A stretch of 64,000 bases of DNA from assembly GCA_004555155.1 (NCBI GenBank), contig SFJH01000001.1:67493-131492 (forward strand). Reading direction: 5' to 3'. This document shows positions 42,169 to 53,096 of the stretch, piece by piece. Every line of letters begins with the position of its first letter. Position 1 is the first letter of the stretch. The notes beneath the pieces were generated by a model. The model was not told the origin of the DNA, made no database searches, and saw only the letters and a program-made list of their open reading frames with translations. Source of the stretch: Clostridiales bacterium. Its GTDB lineage: Bacteria; Bacillota; Clostridia; Christensenellales; Aristaeellaceae. Both the position numbers and the translations under genes were made by a program.

Positions 42169-43320
42169 ATGAAGATTGGACTACTCGGAATCGGCACGAT
42201 CGGCACAGGAGTGCGCGAGCATCTCGCCGGTCGGGATGATATTTCCATCAAACGGATTCTGGTTCGCCGCGACCACCCCGAACTGGGCGCGCTGGCGACC
42301 TTCCATTACGAGGATATTTTGTTCGACCCCGAAATTGACACGGTGGTGGAACTCATGGGCGGCATGCAGCCCGCGTTCGACTATGTGCTCAGCGCGCTGA
42401 AAGCCGGCAAGAACGTGGTAACCGCCAACAAGCTGATGCTTTCCTACCACTTTGAAGAACTGCTCGCAGCAGCGCAGCAGAGCGGTGTGCTGCTGAAAAT
42501 TGACGCCAGCGTTGGCGGCGGCATTCCCTACCTGTTCAATCTGATGCGCTCCGGGCGGGCGGATACCATTCACTCTCTCTTCGGCATCGTCAACGGCACG
42601 ACGAACCTGATTCTGGACACCATGCAGCTCAACGGTTCGGAGTTTTCCGACGTGCTGGCTCAGGCGCAGCGCGCAGGCTATGCCGAGGCGGATCCCAGCG
42701 CGGACATCGACGGCATCGACGCCCGCTCCAAGCTCTGCATCTCCGCATCCATCGCATTTCGCCGCTTTGTCCGTCCGGATGACATCGCCGTGTCCGGCAT
42801 CCGCAACATCACCCGCGAGGATATTCAGGTCTTCAAGAAGCTGGGCTATGTCTGCCGACTGCTGGTGCGCGCGGAGCGCATCGACGCGGATCACATCTGC
42901 GCCTTCGTGGAGCCCACGCTGCTCAACCCCAGCGAACCGGAGGCCACGGTGCACCGCAATGACAATCTCATCGGCCTCGTCGGCGAATATGTCGGCCAGC
43001 AGTATTTCTTCGGCCAGGGCGCCGGCAAGGATCCCACAGCGTTCGCCGTCGTGCTGGGGCTGACGGACATTCTCAACGGCGTTCGTCCTCTGCTCGGCCA
43101 CGAGCCGCAGGGATACGCGGCCGTGGACAACTCCCGCCTGGCGCATCGCTATTATGTGCGCACCACGTCGCGGCTGAGCATCGCGGCGGAGAAGCTCCGC
43201 GGCCACGGCGACGCCAACCTCTACCTCACCGCGCCCATGCCCGTGGATCGCATGCATGCCCTCGCTGCTTCTCTGCGCATGCGCGATCCGAACCTGTTCT
43301 TCGCCGGCGTGCGCGGCTGA
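42169..43320 (+). CDS. hom: Homoserine dehydrogenase
   Basis: This 383-residue NAD(P)H enzyme reduces aspartate semialdehyde to homoserine. It has the Rossmann motif LLGIGTIGTGV, GKNVVTANKLM, ASVGGGIPYLF, GIVNGTTNLIL and GYAEADPSADIDGIDA. It ends near residue 383 without a C-terminal ACT domain, so threonine feedback through that domain is absent. ATG 42169 fits the family start. Confidence 0.93.
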   Translation: MKIGLLGIGTIGTGVREHLAGRDDISIKRILVRRDHPELGALATFHYEDILFDPEIDTVVELMGGMQPAFDYVLSALKAGKNVVTANKLMLSYHFEELLAAAQQSGVLLKIDASVGGGIPYLFNLMRSGRADTIHSLFGIVNGTTNLILDTMQLNGSEFSDVLAQAQRAGYAEADPSADIDGIDARSKLCISASIAFRRFVRPDDIAVSGIRNITREDIQVFKKLGYVCRLLVRAERIDADHICAFVEPTLLNPSEPEATVHRNDNLIGLVGEYVGQQYFFGQGAGKDPTAFAVVLGLTDILNGVRPLLGHEPQGYAAVDNSRLAHRYYVRTTSRLSIAAEKLRGHGDANLYLTAPMPVDRMHALAASLRMRDPNLFFAGVRG

Positions 43321-43382
43321 CAGGCACTCCCAGTCCCCTCAGGCCATAACCTATTCTATATCAGAGAGATCAGGTGAAGAGA

Positions 43383-44384
43383 ATGAAAAAGTACAACGTT
43401 GCCATTCTTGGAGCGACCGGCGCAGTCGGCCGCGAAATGCTGAAGGTGCTCGAAGAGCGTCGTTTCCCCATCAACACGCTCAAAGCGCTGGCCAGCGCCC
43501 GCAGCGCCGGCACGAAGCTGCCCTTCTGCGGCGGCGAAGTGGTGGTTGAAGAGGCCACGGAACAGTCCTTCGAGGGCATGGACATCGTGCTTGGCGCGGC
43601 CCAGGCCGATCTGGCCCGCAAGATGGCGCCCGCCATCGTCAAGTCCGGCGCGGTATTCGTGGACAACTCCAGCGCCTTCCGCATGTGCGACGACGTGCCG
43701 CTGATCGTGCCCGAGATCAATCCCGAGGATGTGCGCAAGCATCACGGCATCATCTCCAACCCCAACTGCTCCACGATCATCACCCTGACCGCCGTCGCGG
43801 CACTGAATCGTCTCTCGCCCATCCGCACGATGGTGGCTTCCACCTATCAGGCGGTGTCCGGCGCGGGCGCAGGCGGTCTGGCGGAACTGGAAAAGCAGGT
43901 GCGCGATTACGCCGCCGGTCAGCCGCTGACGGCCTCCACCTTCCCCTATCAGATCGCCTTCAACGTCATTCCCCAGATCGGCTCGGACTCCGGCAACGGC
44001 TACACCTCCGAGGAGATGAAGATGCAGAACGAGGGCCGCAAGATCATGCACCTGCCCGAGCTGAAGGTCACCTGCACCTGCGTGCGCGTGCCTGTCCTGC
44101 GCTCCCACTCCATCAGCGTGACCCTGGTCACCGACCGCAAGATCTCCGTGGACGAGGCCCGCGCGGCCATCGCCGCCGCGCCCGGCTGCCGTCTGGTGGA
44201 CGATCTCGACGCCAAGGCCTATCCCATGCCGCTGGACACCAGCGATCAGGACATCGTCTTCGTCGGCCGCATCCGCGACGATCTCACCAACGAAAACGGT
44301 CTCTCCCTGTGGTGCTGCGGCGACCAGATCCGCAAGGGCGCTGCGACCAACGCCATCCAAATCGCCGAGCTCCTAGCCGACTGA
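43383..44384 (+). CDS. asd: Aspartate-semialdehyde dehydrogenase
   Basis: This 333-residue enzyme supplies the semialdehyde used by both dapA and hom. It has VAILGATGAVGREMLK, the catalytic Cys in SNPNCSTI, STYQAVSGAGAGG and the active-site His in VPVLRSHS. ATG 43383 is preferred over GTG 43374 by ribosome-site spacing. It lies 62 bases after hom and is probably co-transcribed. Confidence 0.94.
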   Translation: MKKYNVAILGATGAVGREMLKVLEERRFPINTLKALASARSAGTKLPFCGGEVVVEEATEQSFEGMDIVLGAAQADLARKMAPAIVKSGAVFVDNSSAFRMCDDVPLIVPEINPEDVRKHHGIISNPNCSTIITLTAVAALNRLSPIRTMVASTYQAVSGAGAGGLAELEKQVRDYAAGQPLTASTFPYQIAFNVIPQIGSDSGNGYTSEEMKMQNEGRKIMHLPELKVTCTCVRVPVLRSHSISVTLVTDRKISVDEARAAIAAAPGCRLVDDLDAKAYPMPLDTSDQDIVFVGRIRDDLTNENGLSLWCCGDQIRKGAATNAIQIAELLAD

Positions 44385-44385
44385 G

Positions 44386-44505
44386 CCTGGCAGGCTGAGC
44401 CTGCACCCGCTTGCTGCCGCGTTTAGGCGACGGATTCTTCACCGTTGTGGTAACGGCTCGAATCCTGGGTTGCGTTTCTGGCAGAGCTCTCTTCAAAACG
44501 ACGTC
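44386..44505 (+). repeat. 120-base repeat, copy 1
   Basis: First of two head-to-tail copies with a 120-base period. It begins CCTGGCAGGCTGAGCCTGC, whose GCAGGCTGAGCCTGC part is a palindrome, and it starts one base after the asd stop codon. It differs from copy 2 at only a few positions (for example GGCGACGG versus GGTGACGG). Confidence 0.92.
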
Positions 44506-44625
44506 CCTGGCAGGCTGAGCCTGCACCCGCTTGCTGCCGCGTTTAGGTGACGGATTCTTCTCCGTTGTGGTAACGGCTCGAATCCTGGGTTGCGTTTCTG
44601 GCAGAGTTCTCTTCAAAACGACGTC
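44506..44625 (+). repeat. 120-base repeat, copy 2
   Basis: Direct tandem copy of the preceding unit. The period of 40 codons keeps an antisense frame open through both, but nothing supports it as a gene. Confidence 0.92.
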
Positions 44626-44657
44626 CCTGACCGCCACTGATTCAAGCGGTCAGGGAC
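44623..44657 (+). terminator. Hairpin ending asd transcript, left flank of micro-ORF cassette
   Basis: GTCCCTGACCGC and GCGGTCAGGGAC form a 12-base stem followed by TATGTTTTTT. The same stem recurs in inverted orientation at 44968-45004. Confidence 0.8.
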
Positions 44658-44693
44658 TATGTTTTTTGGGGCGGCGGTGGCGTGATTTCCACA

Positions 44694-44912
44694 TCATTCT
44701 ATCCGCTCGTAAACTTGTCTGCCCAGTATCTCCACGCACCAGCCTTCCAAGACTTCGCCCTTATTCGCCGGATCCAGTCTGTGGTATCTGGTTACGCTGA
44801 CGAGCGGCGTCCAATACTGAACGCTCCCACCGTCATCCAATCCGTATATCCTGAACGTCAAGAGAAACAACAAAACTACAACAGCCAGTACCAACGCGAG
44901 TTTCCTCTTCAT
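44694..44912 (-). CDS. Small secreted or membrane protein inside repeat-bounded cassette
   Basis: This 72-residue protein starts with a basic/hydrophobic segment (MKRKLALVLAVVVLLFLLTF) that could be a signal peptide or anchor, followed by about 50 polar residues (GGSVQYWTPLVSVTRYHRL, WCVEILGRQVYERIE). AAGGAGG lies upstream and TATAAT stands at about 44940 on the minus strand. I do not recognise it. It is enclosed by inverted hairpins and by inverted copies of the 120-base repeat. Confidence 0.6.
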   Translation of the reverse strand: MKRKLALVLAVVVLLFLLTFRIYGLDDGGSVQYWTPLVSVTRYHRLDPANKGEVLEGWCVEILGRQVYERIE

Positions 44913-44967
44913 CCCCCTCCTCCAACCTCCTTTCCAAGAATTATACCACGCCGCACCACAAAAGGGA

Positions 44968-45004
44968 AGACCCTGACCGCTTGAATCTATGGCGGTCAGG
45001 GTCT
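44968..45004. terminator. Hairpin, right flank of micro-ORF cassette
   Basis: AGACCCTGACCGC and GCGGTCAGGGTCT form a 13-base stem, an inverted near-copy of the hairpin at 44623-44657. The loop (TTGAATCTAT) is also conserved. Confidence 0.8.
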
Positions 45005-45021
45005 TTGTTTTGTACGATGTA

Positions 45022-45119
45022 CTGCCAGAAACGCAGCTCAGGATTCAAGCCGTTACCATAACGGCGAAGAATCCGTCACCTAAACGCGGCAGCAAGTGAG
45101 TGCAGGCTCAGCCTGCCTG
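45022..45119 (-). repeat. 120-base repeat, copy 3 (inverted, diverged)
   Basis: About 98 bases match copies 1 and 2 on the opposite strand, including GAATCCGTCACCTAAACGCGG and the palindrome GCAGGCTCAGCCTGC. It ends nine bases before the hppA stop codon. Confidence 0.88.
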
Positions 45120-45127
45120 TCTGCCTG

Positions 45128-47320
<2,193 letters not shown>

Positions 47321-47364
47321 TCTTTCGTCATTTTTTGGACTTCTCCCAAATCCATCCATTATAA

Positions 47365-47393
47365 ATTATATACAAAAAAATGATCATTGTACA
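47365..47393 (-). promoter_or_regulatory. Predicted promoter of hppA
   Basis: On the minus strand there is TGTACA (47388-47393), a 17-base spacer and TATAAT (47365-47370). Confidence 0.6.
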
Positions 47394-47511
47394 GCCCAAA
47401 AACACGTTTTTCCGGGATTGTACGAAAATTTAACGCGCAAATTCTCCGGTGATTTTCCGTTTCAACCCATCGCATAAAGTTCTTTTATAAAGAATAAATT
47501 GATTTTTTATA

Positions 47512-47545
47512 CAAAAGGCCCCCTGCCCGAAGGAAGGGAGCCGAG
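47512..47545 (-). terminator. Terminator of M18 peptidase gene
   Basis: On the minus strand GGCTCCCT and AGGGGGCC pair, followed by TTTTGT. Confidence 0.6.
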
Positions 47546-47548
47546 GCC

Positions 47549-48856
47549 TCAGCCCAGGAGATATGCGCCGTCGGACTGCATCCGAATGGCAGTGGCATAG
47601 AATGCGCCCAGCGCAGAAATCATCGAATCCAAATCCAGCACACCAGCCGTCTCGCAGGCGGAATGCATGGCCAGCTGCGGAAGTCCGATATCCGCGGTAT
47701 TCATCGACGCGTGGGTATTGGCGATGTTGCCCAGCGTTGATCCGCCGCGCACATCCGACCGGTTCGCGAAATCCTGAACCGGCACGCCCGCGCCTTCGCA
47801 CAGCATGCGGAAGATCGCGGCGGACACGCCGTCGGTCGTGTACTTCTGATTGGCGTTGTGCTTGAGCACGACGCCCTCATTCATGTACACGCGATTGCCG
47901 GCATCGTACTTTTCAGGGTGATTGGGGTGTACGGCATGGGCGTTGTCCGCGGAAATCATGAAGCTGGAAGCCAGCGCCGCGCGGAATTCCGCTTCCGTCG
48001 CGCCCAACGCCGCAGCGACGCGGCTGAGAACGTCGGTCAGGAAGGTGGAGTCCGCGCCCTGCTTGGTGCCGCTGCCCACCTCTTCGTTGTCAAACACAGC
48101 CAGCACGTCGATCTGATCCGGATTCTTCGCCTGTTCAAACGCCTGAAGCGACGTCCAGGCGCACTCCAGATCGTCGATGCGCGGGCAGGAGAAGTATTCG
48201 CCCTTCGCCCCCCAAACCGCTCCGCGATCGCGATTGTACAGAAACAGGTCGCTGCCGACGATAGCCTCCGGCGCAACGCCGCAGTGCTCTCCCAGCGCGC
48301 GCAGCAGTCCGCCCTGCGCGGATCCATCGCCATACAGCGGCAGCATATCGATCTGCGCGTTGAATTTGCAGCCGTCGTTGACCTCGCGATTGAAGTGAAT
48401 GGGCATGCTGGGAATCAGCACGGCCGCGCCGTCCAGATTGACCAGTCTGGTGGAGACGCCCCGCGTCTCGCGCACCATCACCCGGCCGGCGATGGACAGC
48501 GGGCGATCCAACCAGCTGGACATGATCATGCCGCCATAGCCCTCGGTGTTCAGCCGCACATACTTGCCGCACACCACGTCCTCCGCCACAGGCTTCAGCT
48601 TGAACGTCGGCGAATCGCCGTGGCTCGCAACGATCTGAAAATGCGCCATTCCCCGCTCCGGCACAATCAGCGCGATCACCGAGGAGCGGTTCCTTGTGAT
48701 CACATATTTTCCGCCCGGCTGAATCCGCCAGGGCTCCTGCTCCCCGAGTTCCTCAAAGCCGCGCGCAGCCAGCTCCACGCGGATATTTTCCGCCGCATGA
48801 AAAGCTGTCGGCGACCGGCGCACAAAATCCAGAAACTCCTCCACTCGACTGCTCAT
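47549..48856 (-). CDS. M18-family aminopeptidase
   Basis: This 435-residue zinc aminopeptidase has GGKYVITRNRSS, the metal ligands ASHGDSPTF (His-Asp), VFDNEEVGSGTKQGADS (Glu-Glu) and a C-terminal GGSTLGNIANTH (His). The layout fits DapE-unrelated ApeA/PepD-type tetrahedral M18 peptidases. ATG 48856 has GGAGG upstream; the frame is open 45 codons further but lies over the promoter. Confidence 0.92.
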   Translation of the reverse strand: MSSRVEEFLDFVRRSPTAFHAAENIRVELAARGFEELGEQEPWRIQPGGKYVITRNRSSVIALIVPERGMAHFQIVASHGDSPTFKLKPVAEDVVCGKYVRLNTEGYGGMIMSSWLDRPLSIAGRVMVRETRGVSTRLVNLDGAAVLIPSMPIHFNREVNDGCKFNAQIDMLPLYGDGSAQGGLLRALGEHCGVAPEAIVGSDLFLYNRDRGAVWGAKGEYFSCPRIDDLECAWTSLQAFEQAKNPDQIDVLAVFDNEEVGSGTKQGADSTFLTDVLSRVAAALGATEAEFRAALASSFMISADNAHAVHPNHPEKYDAGNRVYMNEGVVLKHNANQKYTTDGVSAAIFRMLCEGAGVPVQDFANRSDVRGGSTLGNIANTHASMNTADIGLPQLAMHSACETAGVLDLDSMISALGAFYATAIRMQSDGAYLLG

Positions 48857-48898
48857 TTCAAATCCTCCCATCAACCAGTGCCGATTTTTCTCTGATCC

Positions 48899-48927
48899 AT
48901 TATACACGCCCCGACCGCAGGATTCAA
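48899..48927 (-). promoter_or_regulatory. Promoter of M18 peptidase gene
   Basis: On the minus strand there is TTGAAT (48922-48927), a 17-base spacer and TATAAT (48899-48904). Confidence 0.7.
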
Positions 48928-48946
48928 GCCTGGCGTCAGAAAAGAG

Positions 48947-48975
48947 TTGACGCATCTCCCGGCGTGGTTTATAAT
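48947..48975 (+). promoter_or_regulatory. Promoter of DUF3783 gene
   Basis: TTGACG (48947-48952), a 17-base spacer and TATAAT (48970-48975), back to back with the M18 promoter. Confidence 0.8.
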
Positions 48976-49008
48976 ACTTCTGATCTTTCATACAAAGGAG
49001 CGATCCTC

Positions 49009-49383
49009 ATGCCCTCGATCCTGCTGTACAATCTCGACGGCGACAAGGGGACGCAGGTGCGCATGCTGTGTATGCGGCTGCGCATCCGCATCCGAAACGT
49101 CTCGCCTTCCGAATATGCGGAGCCTGTGGGGGCCCTCGCCGGACTCAGCCCACTCGCGTGCACGCCCTGTGAAGGGAGCTTCAGCGATGAAATGGCCGTG
49201 TTCGTCAATTTCGACGGCGATCTTCTGAACCGGTTTCTGCGGGAAATGCGCGCCGCAAGGATTCCCTCCATCGCCCTGAAAGCGGTGCTCACCCCCACCA
49301 ACCAGTCCTGGACGTCCCTCCAGCTGCACGACGAGCTGCAGCGCGAGCACGAGGCCATGTCCCGCGGCGGCACAGCCCACTGA
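49009..49383 (+). CDS. DUF3783 family protein
   Basis: This 124-residue protein has the DUF3783 features: MPSILLYNLDGDKGTQ at the N terminus and ALKAVLTPTNQSWTSLQLHDEL in the C-terminal half. It is soluble, with a conserved core near FDGDLLNRFLREMR. Function is unknown. ATG 49009 follows AAAGGAG. Monocistronic. Confidence 0.82.
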   Translation: MPSILLYNLDGDKGTQVRMLCMRLRIRIRNVSPSEYAEPVGALAGLSPLACTPCEGSFSDEMAVFVNFDGDLLNRFLREMRAARIPSIALKAVLTPTNQSWTSLQLHDELQREHEAMSRGGTAH

Positions 49384-49404
49384 TCCATCGTCCCCGAACC
49401 AACG

Positions 49405-49441
49405 GAAGCCCCCGGAGATCCGCGCGATCTCCGGGGGCTTC
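49405..49441 (+). terminator. Terminator of DUF3783 gene
   Basis: GAAGCCCCCGGAGATC and GATCTCCGGGGGCTTC form a 16-base perfect stem. Confidence 0.8.
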
Positions 49442-49587
49442 CTGATCGTTCCATGCTGCAGCAGAGAATCTCATCGCTTCAAAGCTGCCGTATTGTCCTT
49501 GCCGTCAGGCTCAGGCGTCTGTTTTCATATATTTGGCGGCTTAACGTCGCTCCTCAGTGATTCCTGTCTTTCTGTTCTTCAAAATGA

Positions 49588-49631
49588 AAATGCCTCTCAC
49601 CCGATGGTCCGTTGTCGGATGAGAGGCATTT
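49588..49631 (-). terminator. Terminator of yitT-family gene
   Basis: On the minus strand AATGCCTCTCA and TGAGAGGCATT pair, followed by TTCATTTTG. Confidence 0.7.
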
Positions 49632-49696
49632 CGCAACAGGAAAAGCTGCCATCGTCTCGGGAAAAACCCATTCGCCCGATGCAGAGAATCAGCGCA

Positions 49697-50323
49697 TCAC
49701 GGTGCTTCGCCGCGGTCTGCTCGCATGTTTTTCGTGCCCAGCGTGTGAATTTTTCCAATGATAAAGGAAGACAATGTGACCGTCACCAGGGAACAGGCAA
49801 TGTTCCGAACCGGGATATAGCTCAGCGACAGCAGCAAGACCACCAGATCCGTGAACAGATATGCCCTCGAAACCTTCCAGCGGAATACCTTGGCGATCAC
49901 CAGCGCCAGCGCGTCGTCTCCCCCGGATGCGCCGCCGGCGCGAACCACCAGGCCCACGCCAATCCCCACGAACAGGCCGCCGGCCAGCGCCGCCAGCAGC
50001 GGCGTGCCGCTCAGATCCGGCAGCACATAGCCGATGCGCTCGTTGATCGCATAGAAAGCGGCGAAGCCGCCCGTCGCCGTCAGCGCATATTTCAAAAAGC
50101 TCTTTCCAAGATACTTCATTCCCAGAGAATAGCAAATGACGTCCAGAATCACCTCCGAGACGGCTGGGGTTACGCCCAGCCAATGCTGGATCAGCAGCGT
50201 CATGCCCAGCACGCCGCCCTCCGTTATTCTGCTCTGACTGTGTACGTTGAACAGTCCAAACGCCAGAATGGCCGCTCCTGTCAGCAGCATTGCATAGCGT
50301 CCGATCCCACTCTTCAACCTCAT
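49697..50323 (-). CDS. YitT-family membrane protein
   Basis: This 208-residue protein has five to six hydrophobic segments and the YitT pattern (AAILAFGLFNVHSQSRITEGG, GVGLVVRAGGASGGDDALALVI). Relatives are conserved Firmicute membrane proteins of unknown function. It lacks the cytoplasmic DUF2179 domain of longer family members. ATG 50323 has GGAGG five bases upstream; an in-frame TTG at 50335 overlaps that site. It lies 19 bases after the MATE gene stop. Confidence 0.83.
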   Translation of the reverse strand: MRLKSGIGRYAMLLTGAAILAFGLFNVHSQSRITEGGVLGMTLLIQHWLGVTPAVSEVILDVICYSLGMKYLGKSFLKYALTATGGFAAFYAINERIGYVLPDLSGTPLLAALAGGLFVGIGVGLVVRAGGASGGDDALALVIAKVFRWKVSRAYLFTDLVVLLLSLSYIPVRNIACSLVTVTLSSFIIGKIHTLGTKNMRADRGEAP

Positions 50324-50342
50324 TTTTTCCTCCAAATTTGTT

Positions 50343-51752
50343 TTATGCGCTGCGCCGCGCGCGCTTTTCCATAAACGCAGGCAGCGCCTTTCGTCCCGCG
50401 TCGGTCACCGGGCGCACCCACTTGCCCGAATACATGTGAATCTGCATCAGCACAAAGCGCACTGGCTCGTCAATATAGCAGCAGGCAAAGACCAGCAAAA
50501 ACGGCGCCTTCCACACCAAACCCGTCAGGCAGACGAAGGGCAGCACCATCGCATACATAAATGAGATCTCCAGCACCGTGCCGTAGATCGCGTCGCCCGC
50601 AGAGCGATAGGTATCGTTCTGCGTCCAGTTGCACATGCGCACGACCGCCGCGACGCAATAAATCATCAGCAGACCCGACCCGATTTTCAGGGACTCTCCG
50701 GACAGGCTCATCGCCGTCAGCAGCGGCCGATGAATCGCCAGCAGCACCAGGCACAGCGCGAAAATGCAGCTGCCGCACAGATAGACCAGCCGCTTGGCGC
50801 GCTCGTAGGCATCGTCCAGCTCTCCGGCGCCCACGCTCTTCCCCACCAGCACCGAGGCCGCATTGGAAAAGCCGGAGAAGAATCCAATCACAAATCCCTC
50901 CAGCACGCGGAACACCGCGATGGCCGCGATGGCCTGCTCGGACTGACGGCCCAGCACCATGTTGATCACCATGTTGCCCACGCCGATCAGCACTTCGTTA
51001 CATATAATAGGAAAGCATTTGCGCATATACTCGCCGAGATACGCGCGCTTCCAGCGGAAGTGCCTGCTGAAGTGGAACAGATACGGATACCCCTGCGCCC
51101 GGGACAGCGCCAGAATCACGATCACATTCACCGCCGCCGCACAGGTCGTGGCCAGCGCCGCGCCCTGACAGCCCATCGCCGGGAGTCCCAGATGTCCGTA
51201 GATAAACACCCAGTTGAGCAGAATATTCGTGCACACGGACGCGATGGCCGCATACAGCGGAATGCGCACGCGCTCCGTGGAGCGCAGCAGCGCGCTCATG
51301 GCCATGGAGAAGATCTGCAGCGGATACGCCAGGCCCACCACCCGCAGATAGCTTGCGCCGATTTTCTGGATGGATTCCTTGTCCGTATAGACGCGCATCA
51401 CCCATGCCGGCGCGAACAGGGCAAGGCAGGCAAAGATCACCGCCACGGTCATCATGCAGGTCAGCGTCATGCCGTAGGATCGATCGATGCCGTCGTCATC
51501 CTTTGCGCCCCAATACTGGCTGAAGAACAGCATTCCGCCGCCCACAAATCCCCAGTATCCCGAGAACATGAGCGATGAAAACTGGGCGCAAAGTCCAATC
51601 GCGCCCACTGTATTTTCTCCCAGCGGGGCGATCATCATGGTGTCCACCATGCTTCCGGTGGTGGTCAGAAGGTTCTGCAGCGCCACCGGCACCGCGATCA
51701 CGGCCAGGCTCTTCAGAAACGCTCTCCACGGAAAGCGGCTCGTGCGATTCAT
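50343..51752 (-). CDS. MATE-family efflux transporter (second)
   Basis: This 469-residue membrane protein has about 12 hydrophobic segments and MATE features (VALQNLLTTTGSMVDTMMI, LLRSTERVRIPLYAA, VGVGNMVINMVLGR-like region). GGAGGAATG precedes ATG 51752. It follows a fucosidase gene by 24 bases, so the radical SAM gene, the fucosidase gene, this gene and the YitT gene may form one operon. The substrate is unknown. Confidence 0.9.
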   Translation of the reverse strand: MNRTSRFPWRAFLKSLAVIAVPVALQNLLTTTGSMVDTMMIAPLGENTVGAIGLCAQFSSLMFSGYWGFVGGGMLFFSQYWGAKDDDGIDRSYGMTLTCMMTVAVIFACLALFAPAWVMRVYTDKESIQKIGASYLRVVGLAYPLQIFSMAMSALLRSTERVRIPLYAAIASVCTNILLNWVFIYGHLGLPAMGCQGAALATTCAAAVNVIVILALSRAQGYPYLFHFSRHFRWKRAYLGEYMRKCFPIICNEVLIGVGNMVINMVLGRQSEQAIAAIAVFRVLEGFVIGFFSGFSNAASVLVGKSVGAGELDDAYERAKRLVYLCGSCIFALCLVLLAIHRPLLTAMSLSGESLKIGSGLLMIYCVAAVVRMCNWTQNDTYRSAGDAIYGTVLEISFMYAMVLPFVCLTGLVWKAPFLLVFACCYIDEPVRFVLMQIHMYSGKWVRPVTDAGRKALPAFMEKRARRSA

Positions 51753-51776
51753 GATCCATTCCTCCAGCTTTTGTGC

Positions 51777-53072
51777 TCAGTTGCCGTTCTCCGGCCTCAC
51801 ATAATAGGCCCGCATGCCCGTCAGGACGGGCCCGCCCTTTCCGCACGCCTCCACGGTGAGCTTCGCCGTGCGGATCGTCGGAAAGGCGCAGATGGCCTTG
51901 TGTCCGACGGTATCTCCCTTGTAGACGCAGACGCGCTTGCTCCGATAGCCCGGCAGATGCGCATAGATCCGGAACTCCTCCACCGGACTCTGCGCCATGA
52001 GATCCTCCTCAATCACCACGCGGTTGACCAGCTGCGGACAGGTATCCTCGTTTTCCCAGTCCTCGCTGAAATGCTCCGTGCAGATCGACCAGGCGCCGTT
52101 TCCCTCGGACTGCATCCCGCCGAACGCGGGGATCGGCGCGCCGTAGCGCCTGCGGATTTCGCGCCCGAGCGCCTCCAGGCGCTTCAGATCCGGCTCCGGC
52201 AGCCGGCCATGGCAGTCCGGGCCGATATTCAGCAGGAAGTTCGCACCGCGGCCGACGCTCATCTCGTACATGCCCACCAGCTCGTCCACTTCCTTGATCG
52301 TATCCTCGTTGGGTTCGCAGTCAAACCAGGTGCTGCGCATCTTGCAGTCGCACTCCGCGGGCAGATAGCGCGTCTGATCCATCTGCTCCCGCTCCTCGGT
52401 CATCATCGAGAAATCCACCTCGTCGCAGAGGTTGACGTTGCGCAGCGGCGCATAACCGTCCTCGTTGCCCACCCAGCGCGTGTCCGGATCCCACATTTGG
52501 AAGATCAGGATGTCGGGCTGCAGGCCGCGAATGGCCTGAATGATCCGCGCCCGGTCGTACTCGTGTCCCTCCGAGCCGCAGCCGTCAAACCACAGGTAAT
52601 CGATCTTTCCGTAGTTGGTCAGCAGCTCGCTGATCTGGTTGATGAAATAATCGTCGTACTCGCGTCCCTCCGCGAAAGCGGTCTGTCCGCCCCACTGCGC
52701 CGGCGAATAGTACAGGCCGACCTTGACGTCATACTTCCGGCACGCATCCACAAACTCGCGCACGACGTCGCCCTTTCCGTCCTTCCAGGGCGTCGCGGCC
52801 ACGCTGTAATCCGAATACTTCGTCGGCCAGTTGGCGAAGCCGTCGTGATGCTTGCACACGAGGATGGCATAGCGCGCGCCGGCCTCGCGGCTTGCGCGGA
52901 TCCACTGCTCGCAATCCAGCCGGTCGGGATTGAACGCCGCCGCGTCCATCGGCAGATTGTCCCAGTCCTTGTGGCCGGGATAGAAGCTGCGAATGCCAAA
53001 GTGGAAAAACACGCCAAACTCCCAATTCAGAAACTCGATCTGCCGCGGGCTCGGGATTGCTCTTGTATTCAT
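51777..53072 (-). CDS. GH29 alpha-L-fucosidase family protein
   Basis: This 431-residue glycosidase-family protein has WEFGVFFHFGIRSF, AILVCKHHDGFANWPTKYSDYSV, YYSPAQWGG and DYLWFDGCGSEG, where the Asp in WFDG is the family nucleophile. It ends soon after the barrel with a small beta domain and lacks a signal peptide, so it acts in the cytoplasm. ATG 53072 has GGAGG upstream and an in-frame ATG at 53090 overlaps that site. Its substrate might be host mucin fucose or a fucosylated oligosaccharide. It lies 24 bases after the radical SAM gene. Confidence 0.87.
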   Translation of the reverse strand: MNTRAIPSPRQIEFLNWEFGVFFHFGIRSFYPGHKDWDNLPMDAAAFNPDRLDCEQWIRASREAGARYAILVCKHHDGFANWPTKYSDYSVAATPWKDGKGDVVREFVDACRKYDVKVGLYYSPAQWGGQTAFAEGREYDDYFINQISELLTNYGKIDYLWFDGCGSEGHEYDRARIIQAIRGLQPDILIFQMWDPDTRWVGNEDGYAPLRNVNLCDEVDFSMMTEEREQMDQTRYLPAECDCKMRSTWFDCEPNEDTIKEVDELVGMYEMSVGRGANFLLNIGPDCHGRLPEPDLKRLEALGREIRRRYGAPIPAFGGMQSEGNGAWSICTEHFSEDWENEDTCPQLVNRVVIEEDLMAQSPVEEFRIYAHLPGYRSKRVCVYKGDTVGHKAICAFPTIRTAKLTVEACGKGGPVLTGMRAYYVRPENGN

Positions 53073-53096
53073 GTCAGTTTCCTCCATCATCTATCC

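Noticed and set aside
44386..44625. Tandem repeats as a CRISPR array
   Set aside because: The units are 120 bases with no spacer variation and only two copies; no cas genes are present.
44284..44637. A 117-residue minus-strand frame with a repeated 40-residue unit
   Set aside because: The repeat comes from the 120-base tandem DNA repeat, which happens to be a whole number of codons; no ribosome site, and it runs into the antisense of asd.
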